Shown here: positions 6,247 to 10,265 of the stretch, in pieces | Position numbering within the stretch: the stretch's first letter is position 1 | Layout: every line of letters starts with the position of its first letter | Source of the DNA: CAYSHJ01 sp964589725 | Lineage (GTDB): Bacteria > Planctomycetota > Planctomycetia > Planctomycetales > Planctomycetaceae | DNA length: 10,265 nucleotides | Assembly (NCBI GenBank): GCA_964589725.1 | Contig: CAZPUJ010000484.1 | Span: 1-10,265, forward strand | Direction of reading: 5' to 3' | Notes under the pieces: generated by a model | Databases searched by the model: none | What the model was told of the DNA's origin: nothing | The model's input: only the letters and a program-made list of their open reading frames with translations | Translations under genes and position numbers: made by a program

Positions 6247-7761
6247 TTAATTCTTGCTGACCTGTACGGCGACGAAGCGTTTGCCGTTCGGCGTGTTGAT
6301 CAGCAGCGTGACGCCGTCTTTCAATGAAGAAGCTCCTAGAGCCACCTCGAATTCTTTCGTGGTCGTGACCTTTTGGTTGCCGACCCTTTCGATGACGTGG
6401 CCGGCGGCGATGCCCACCTGCGCGGCGGGACTGTTCGCGTCGACGTTGGCGACGAGAACGCCAGTCACCTTGTCGTCGAATCCGGCTTCCCTTGCGGCAT
6501 CGCGAGTCAACTCCTTGACCTCGATGCCGAGTTCGTTGAACGACTCGCTCTTCGGTGTCTGGCTCGGAGGACGACTGCGGCCGCTTCGCCCATTCGCGGC
6601 GAAGAAGTCATCTGGCATCTCACGGACCGCGATGGGGACTTCGAGCTTCTTCGTGTCGCGGATGACGAGGGCTTTGTACGTCTTGCCAACCTCCAAACGC
6701 TCGACGACGTTTTGCAGCGAACGGGGATTCGTCACCATGCGACCGTTGAGTTCCAGGATCACGTCGCCGACTTCGAGTTTGGCGTCTTCGGCCGGCGAGC
6801 CTTTCGTGATCGTCGTGATCAGAGCTCCTTCGAGGCCTTGCAGTTTTAGGCCCTTCGACAGCTTCGGGTCGAGTTGCTGGATGCCGATCCCCAAGTACGC
6901 TCGCTTGACTTTGCCGTTCGCGAGGAGTTGCTGACTGATCCACTTGACCATGTTGACCGGAATCGCGTAGCCGATTCCTTCGGAGCCGCCGCTGCGGCTG
7001 GCGATCGCCGTGTTAACGCCGATGACTTCGCCGTTGAGGTTCAGCAGCGGCCCACCGCTATTTCCGGGATTGATCGCGGCGTCGGTCTGCAGAAAGTCCT
7101 CGCGATCGGCGATTCCCAGGCCGCGGCTTTTTGCACTGATGATGCCGGACGTCACGGTCACTCCCACGTCGAACGGATTGCCAAAGGCCAACACCCAGTC
7201 GCCAATCTCCATCCCGTCGCTGTCGCCGAAGCGCAGGGCCTTGAGTCCTTTCGCACCTTCGACCTTTAACACGGCGATGTCGGACTTGTCGTCGATCTTG
7301 ATTTCTTTCGCGACATATTCCTGGCCGTCGTGGAAGCGAACTTTCACTTCGTCCGCGCCGCGCACGACATGACTGTTCGTGATGATCACGCCCGCCTCAT
7401 CCATGACGAACCCGGAACCCAAACCGCGGGTTTGGGGTGTCTCTCGCTGTCGCGGGCGGTTGCGGAAGAACTCGCGGAACTGCGGGTTCTGTCGGAAGAG
7501 TTCGTCGAGTGGCGAGTCTTCGAGGTCATCCAGATCCAGGCCACCCTGAGCTTGCGCCTTGCCGCGAGTTTCGATCGCAACGATGCTCGGCAAGGCATCG
7601 CGAGCCACCTCGCGGAAGATTGACGACAACGCCCGCGCATCCGCCGCCGGCGGAGCCGCCGTGACCACTCGACGAGGCAGCGCATCCGACAGACTCAATG
7701 CCAAACAGCTCACACCCACCAATGCAACCAACCAAGGAAATGCCTTTCTGAGTTGTGGCAT
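6247..7761 (-). CDS. degQ: HtrA/DegQ-type periplasmic serine protease with two PDZ domains
   Basis: A 504-residue Do-type protease that degrades misfolded proteins outside the cytoplasm. Residues 1-36 look like a Sec signal peptide or anchor (LRKAFPWLVALVGVSCLAL). An acidic, FR-rich stretch (75-105) matches the variable loop near the start of DegP/DegQ proteases. The catalytic triad is H131 in ITNSHVV, D161 in KSDIAVLKV and S235 in NPGNSGGPL. PDZ1 covers about 290-375 (starting YLGIGIQQL). A Ser/Pro/Arg-rich linker (391-408) leads to PDZ2, about 410-500. The frame continues to an ATG at 7938, but only the ATG at 7761 puts the hydrophobic segment at the N-terminus. It also has an AGGTAGGTG-like site and lies downstream of a good candidate promoter. 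The gene is divergent from rnc and convergent with the dehydrogenase. The family call is certain; DegP, DegQ or DegS type is not decidable, so the symbol is by similarity only. Confidence 0.96.
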   Translation of the reverse strand: MPQLRKAFPWLVALVGVSCLALSLSDALPRRVVTAAPPAADARALSSIFREVARDALPSIVAIETRGKAQAQGGLDLDDLEDSPLDELFRQNPQFREFFRNRPRQRETPQTRGLGSGFVMDEAGVIITNSHVVRGADEVKVRFHDGQEYVAKEIKIDDKSDIAVLKVEGAKGLKALRFGDSDGMEIGDWVLAFGNPFDVGVTVTSGIISAKSRGLGIADREDFLQTDAAINPGNSGGPLLNLNGEVIGVNTAIASRSGGSEGIGYAIPVNMVKWISQQLLANGKVKRAYLGIGIQQLDPKLSKGLKLQGLEGALITTITKGSPAEDAKLEVGDVILELNGRMVTNPRSLQNVVERLEVGKTYKALVIRDTKKLEVPIAVREMPDDFFAANGRSGRSRPPSQTPKSESFNELGIEVKELTRDAAREAGFDDKVTGVLVANVDANSPAAQVGIAAGHVIERVGNQKVTTTKEFEVALGASSLKDGVTLLINTPNGKRFVAVQVSKN

Positions 7762-7766
7762 GTTCG

Positions 7767-7776
7767 CACCTACCTT
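7767..7776 (-). promoter_or_regulatory. Ribosome binding site of the HtrA-type protease gene
   Basis: Read on the minus strand, AAGGTAGGTG ends about five bases before the ATG at 7761, with AGG about seven bases away. It decides for 7761 over the in-frame starts at 7836 and 7938. Confidence 0.55.
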
Positions 7777-7850
7777 TGGTGAATACAGGACTAGCTCACG
7801 ATGAGACACCGACAGATACGCGGTCCGCGTCAGCATCGTTGGACGCACAG

Positions 7851-7880
7851 ATGATAAGCTCACACCGAGGGGCCTGCCAA
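7851..7880 (-). promoter_or_regulatory. Candidate sigma70-type promoter of the HtrA-type protease gene
   Basis: On the minus strand, TTGGCA (7875-7880) and TATCAT (7851-7856) each match five of six consensus bases and are 18 bases apart. Transcription would start near 7844 and give a leader of about 80 bases. The site lies downstream of the far in-frame ATG at 7938, which supports the start at 7761. Confidence 0.5.
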
Positions 7881-7889
7881 GAAGGGGAC

Positions 7890-7902
7890 ACGAGTGACTC
7901 GT
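7890..7902. promoter_or_regulatory. Interrupted palindrome between divergent promoters, possible operator
   Basis: ACGAG (7890-7894) and CTCGT (7898-7902) are perfect inverted repeats around TGA. The element lies between the candidate -35 of the protease gene (7875-7880) and the candidate -35 of rnc (7902-7907), touching the latter. The placement is like that of a shared operator, but a five-base arm can also occur by chance. Confidence 0.3.
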
Positions 7903-7930
7903 TGACAATGATTTTCGGCACCAATAACCT
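7902..7930 (+). promoter_or_regulatory. Candidate promoter of rnc
   Basis: A perfect TTGACA (7902-7907) is followed after 17 bases by TAACCT (7925-7930), which matches only three of six -10 positions. An alternative is the extended -10-like TGATATATG (7957-7965), which lacks a -35. Either would place both leader hairpins (7990-8037) inside the rnc transcript. Confidence 0.35.
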
Positions 7931-7989
7931 GCCGTCAACCTAAGAGTCGTTGGTTGTGATATATGCGCAACCGGCGCGCGATTTTTCCC

Positions 7990-8011
7990 CTTTCCCCCGT
8001 TGCGGGGAAAG
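7990..8011 (+). promoter_or_regulatory. First hairpin in the presumed rnc leader
   Basis: CTTTCCCC (7990-7997) pairs perfectly with GGGGAAAG (8004-8011) around a six-base loop. It sits 59 bases before the chosen rnc start. No T tract follows on either strand, so it does not look like a terminator. Known rnc leaders in other bacteria contain stems cut by RNase III itself, so an autoregulatory role is possible but inferred. Confidence 0.45.
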
Positions 8012-8022
8012 CGAGCAAAGTT

Positions 8023-8037
8023 GCGGGCGTGGCCCGC
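8023..8037 (+). promoter_or_regulatory. Second hairpin in the presumed rnc leader
   Basis: GCGGGC (8023-8028) pairs perfectly with GCCCGC (8032-8037) around the three-base loop GTG. It follows the first hairpin by eleven bases and ends 33 bases before the rnc start. Two hairpins in tandem make a structured leader more plausible than a single chance stem. Confidence 0.4.
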
Positions 8038-8070
8038 GTTTCACGATTCGGGGCTATTGGAACCGTGTGC

Positions 8071-8943
8071 ATGTCGGAGATCAACGACGAGCGTTCCCTC
8101 GACGCTTTGCTGGGCGAATGCCAATCCGCGCTGCAATACCGGTTTCGTGATCGCGAGCTGCTCGTGCTTTGTCTGACGCATGCCTCGACGGCACGGACGC
8201 GGTTGGCGTCGAACGAACGCTTGGAATTCCTGGGCGATGCGATCTTGGGAAGCATCGTCTGCGAAATGCTCTTTCAGCGGTTCCCGGAAGCCGCCGAGGG
8301 AGAATTGACGCGGATCAAGTCGATCGTCGTCAGTCGATTGACATGTGCGCTGATGGCCGGTCGGGCGCAACTGGATCGGTTCGTGCTTGTCGGCAAGGGG
8401 CTGGGCGGCAACGATCGCATTCCGAGCTCGATCCTCGCGGGCGTGTTTGAATCGCTCGTTGCCGGCATCTATCTCGACGGGGGCCTCGACGCTGCGCGGA
8501 CATTCTTGGCGCCGTTAGTGATCCCAGAGATCGACGCGGCGTCGGAATCTCTGCACGCGCAGAACTATAAAAGTCTTCTCCAGCACATTGCTCAAAAGAC
8601 GATGGGCGCGACGCCGATCTATCGCCTGCTCGACGAACGCGGCCCGGATCATTCGAAGTGCTTTCACATCAGCGCCGTGATCGCAGGCCGAGCGTTTCCC
8701 TCCGCCTGGGGATCCAACAAAAAGGAAGCCGAACAACTCGCGGCACAGAACGCGCTCCAGGAATTGCAGGTTCAGGACGCCGTTGACAATTCGTTGGAAG
8801 CCGACGGCACGCGAAAGGATGTCCCCATCGAAGCAGCGCCAACCGAGCTGGAGTCCGATGGAATCCTGTCAACCGACGAGATCTCCTCGTTTGGCGAAGG
8901 TACCACGCTGCTGGATGACTTGGACTCGGACGAATTGACGTAA
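8071..8943 (+). CDS. rnc: Ribonuclease III
   Basis: A 290-residue double-strand-specific endoribonuclease that processes rRNA precursors and structured mRNAs in the cytoplasm. The nuclease domain (about 8-150) carries the signature NERLEFLGDAILG (48-60), with E52 and D56 matching E41 and D45 of the Escherichia coli enzyme. In the second metal-binding segment, ILAGVFESLVAGIYLDGG (121-138), E127 matches E117. The position of the usual aspartate (D114) is G124, codon GGC at 8440-8442. The double-stranded RNA-binding domain follows (about 163-233, NYKSLLQHIAQ to AEQLAAQNALQEL). An acidic tail of about 55 residues (236-290, ending DDLDSDELT) makes it longer than the usual 220-250. The frame is open to an ATG at 7963, but that part holds two strong hairpins and no ribosome binding site, while GGAA (8059-8062) precedes the ATG at 8071. 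GTG at 8065 is an alternative start. Confidence 0.95.
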   Translation: MSEINDERSLDALLGECQSALQYRFRDRELLVLCLTHASTARTRLASNERLEFLGDAILGSIVCEMLFQRFPEAAEGELTRIKSIVVSRLTCALMAGRAQLDRFVLVGKGLGGNDRIPSSILAGVFESLVAGIYLDGGLDAARTFLAPLVIPEIDAASESLHAQNYKSLLQHIAQKTMGATPIYRLLDERGPDHSKCFHISAVIAGRAFPSAWGSNKKEAEQLAAQNALQELQVQDAVDNSLEADGTRKDVPIEAAPTELESDGILSTDEISSFGEGTTLLDDLDSDELT

Positions 8944-9117
8944 TCTGTGAACCTCGAATGCCCCGTGTCTGAAGTCCGGAACGGCCTTTGCGGCTTGACG
9001 ACGACACCGCGTGTTGAATTCGGATACCCTCACGTCTAATCTGTGGATTGCTGTGATCCGCAGTGACCGACGGATGCGATCCGATTCAACCACTTCGCTG
9101 TGTCTTGGCAACCACGC
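8944..9117 (+). other. Spacer between rnc and the FHA-GAF regulator, with a hairpin and a weak promoter candidate
   Basis: No gene is visible. CTGTGGAT (9041-9048) pairs with ATCCGCAG (9056-9063), one G-U pair included, around a seven-base loop. TTGAAT (9014-9019) and TCTAAT (9035-9040) resemble -35 and -10 boxes but are only 15 bases apart. TTGACG (8995-9000) has no good partner. The next gene may have its own promoter here or be read through from rnc. Confidence 0.25.
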
Positions 9118-10265
9118 ATGCCTCGTAATCGCGGACAATCTGGACAGCCAATTGCAGACCGACCCGCTACGACGGCGTTCTTGGTCGTGCGCGACGGCGA
9201 CAAATGGAAGGATGTCTTTCGGCTCAATCCCGGCCAAGTGACTACGATCGGCCGCGCGCCGACGAATCGGATCGTTGTCCGTGACGAAATCTGCAGCCGC
9301 AATCACTGCGAGATTTTTCAAGCCGGACCGATGTGGATTCTGCGAGACCTCGGCAGCCGCAACGGCACAACCGTCGACAACCATCGCATCTCCGGCGACT
9401 GGGAACTGGAAGATGGGCAAACGATTCAACTCGGCGCGTGCGAGATTGTCTTCACCAACGAACTGGCCAGCTCCGTGCGAGCGACCGACGACGAAGAGGA
9501 AGAGCTCGATTCAGCAACCGAGACGCGCGACAGCATTCCGGCAAAAGTGCCGCGCGCCAGCGAACCGGAAATCATCTCCCGCAAGAAGCGGACACGCTAT
9601 TCCCCGGCCACCACCGCCGAGCATGTCGGCCGCGACCGCGTCAGCCAAGACCTCGCCCAGTTGTACAAGCTGGCGGTCGAGATGGGCGCGGCCAAGAATG
9701 AGAAACAGTTGGCCGAAGTGGTGCTTGACGCCGTACTCTCGGCAATTGGAGCCAACATCGGCGCCGTGCTGCTGCTGCCCAAGCCCGTCTCAGGCGGGGC
9801 CAAGCCGAGCCAACTGCAAATCGTGGCGTACAAGTCCCTCGACGATCAGCCCTATGAAACGGTGTCGAAGTCCCTGTCACGCCTGGTGCTCGACAACCTG
9901 GAGGCCGTGCTGGCGAAAAACGTCGCCGATGACAGCAAGCTTTCCGGTCGCGACAGCCTGGAGGACATTCAGGCCAAGAGCGTGATCTGTGCTCCGATCC
10001 GCGCGGGAGATCGGATTCACGGACTGATGCATCTGTATTCGACGCAAAGCGACGAATCGCTCGAGCCGGAGCACCTCGAATTCACGCTCGCCGTCGCGGA
10101 CCAAATGGCTCTGACTTTGGAAAACATCCGCGAGAAACAGCTGCTCGCGGAGGGACTGGCTCGCGTTGAAAACGAGAATCAATCGTTGCGGCATCAACTG
10201 GCGATCGAGAGCGAGTTGATCGGCAACAGCCCGGAGATGCAGCAACTCAAGCAAACGATCGCCCG
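9118..10265 (+). CDS. FHA-GAF sigma54-dependent transcriptional activator, 5' part (3' end outside window)
   Basis: The frame is open from 9067 to the right edge and gives 382 residues from the ATG at 9118. A forkhead-associated domain (about 20-112) has all its landmarks: IGRAPTNRIVV (44-54), SRNHCEI (60-66) and LGSRNGTTV (78-86), the loop set that binds phosphothreonine. A very acidic linker (124-130) and basic RKKRTR (155-160) follow. Then come a GAF domain (about 170-335, with CAPIRAGDRIHGLMHLYST at 291-309) and a coiled-coil-like helix (336-362). The last residues, ELIGNSPEMQQLKQTIA (366-382), are the usual entry into the AAA+ domain of NtrC-family activators, so the ATPase and DNA-binding parts should lie beyond the window. 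Such proteins remodel sigma54-RNA polymerase in response to the N-terminal sensors. The start is uncertain: no clear ribosome binding site, and GTG at 9100 is also in frame. No receiver domain is present. Confidence 0.9.
   Translation, partial: MPRNRGQSGQPIADRPATTAFLVVRDGDKWKDVFRLNPGQVTTIGRAPTNRIVVRDEICSRNHCEIFQAGPMWILRDLGSRNGTTVDNHRISGDWELEDGQTIQLGACEIVFTNELASSVRATDDEEEELDSATETRDSIPAKVPRASEPEIISRKKRTRYSPATTAEHVGRDRVSQDLAQLYKLAVEMGAAKNEKQLAEVVLDAVLSAIGANIGAVLLLPKPVSGGAKPSQLQIVAYKSLDDQPYETVSKSLSRLVLDNLEAVLAKNVADDSKLSGRDSLEDIQAKSVICAPIRAGDRIHGLMHLYSTQSDESLEPEHLEFTLAVADQMALTLENIREKQLLAEGLARVENENQSLRHQLAIESELIGNSPEMQQLKQTIA

Noticed and set aside
7762..7938. N-terminal extension of the HtrA-type protease
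   Set aside because: It would bury the signal peptide and place the start upstream of the candidate promoter; the ribosome binding site supports 7761.
7963..8070. N-terminal extension of RNase III
   Set aside because: RNase III proteins do not have this segment, there is no ribosome binding site at 7963, and the DNA is dominated by two hairpins.
8941..9045. Direct repeat TAATCTGTG at 8941-8949 and 9037-9045
   Set aside because: Nine bases, two copies, one of them overlapping the rnc stop codon; it can easily arise by chance and has no flanking structure.
9106..9121. TGGCA...GC pattern resembling a sigma54 promoter just before the regulator gene
   Set aside because: The distance between the GG and GC elements is off by one base and the site overlaps the start codon.
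9275..9985. 236-codon open frame on the plus strand
   Set aside because: It is out of frame with the FHA-GAF coding sequence over the same bases; its translation is a Pro/Ser/Arg-rich string without domains.

Overview
The window looks like chromosomal DNA of a member of the Planctomycetota. The main reason is the left half, where a DUF1549/DUF1553 protein, a Tat-exported DUF1501 protein and a large secreted protein with pre-peptidase C-terminal (PPC)-like domains lie in one direction. These families are strongly expanded in planctomycetes and often sit together. The DNA is GC-rich, spacing between genes is loose, and the FHA-GAF-sigma54 activator at the right edge also fits this phylum. I see no transposase, integrase, tRNA, rRNA, CRISPR array or phage gene.

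Layout. Positions 2-1069 (+) hold the 3' part of a DUF1549/DUF1553 gene, 1118-2458 (+) a DUF1501 gene, and 2533-4875 (+) a 780-residue exported multi-domain beta-sandwich protein. These three have short gaps, and the second and third have good ribosome binding sites, so they probably form one operon for an exported system of unknown substrate. A 257-base gap with several inverted repeats follows. Then comes a malate/L-lactate dehydrogenase-family oxidoreductase at 5133-6209 (+). It ends in a hairpin shared with the convergent HtrA/DegQ-type protease at 6247-7761 (-).

The protease and the RNase III gene (8071-8943, +) diverge from a 309-base region. This region carries a good candidate promoter for the protease, a weaker one for rnc, a short palindrome between them, and two hairpins in the presumed rnc leader. 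Downstream of rnc, on the same strand, the window ends inside a gene running from 9118 past 10265. It encodes FHA and GAF domains and the first residues of a sigma54-activator AAA+ domain.

The right half is mostly housekeeping: envelope protein quality control, RNA processing and a signalling regulator. I did not find a convincing new defence or mobile system. The points that most deserve a second look are the RNase III, where a normally conserved catalytic aspartate reads as glycine; its hairpin-rich leader; and the functionally undefined exported trio on the left.
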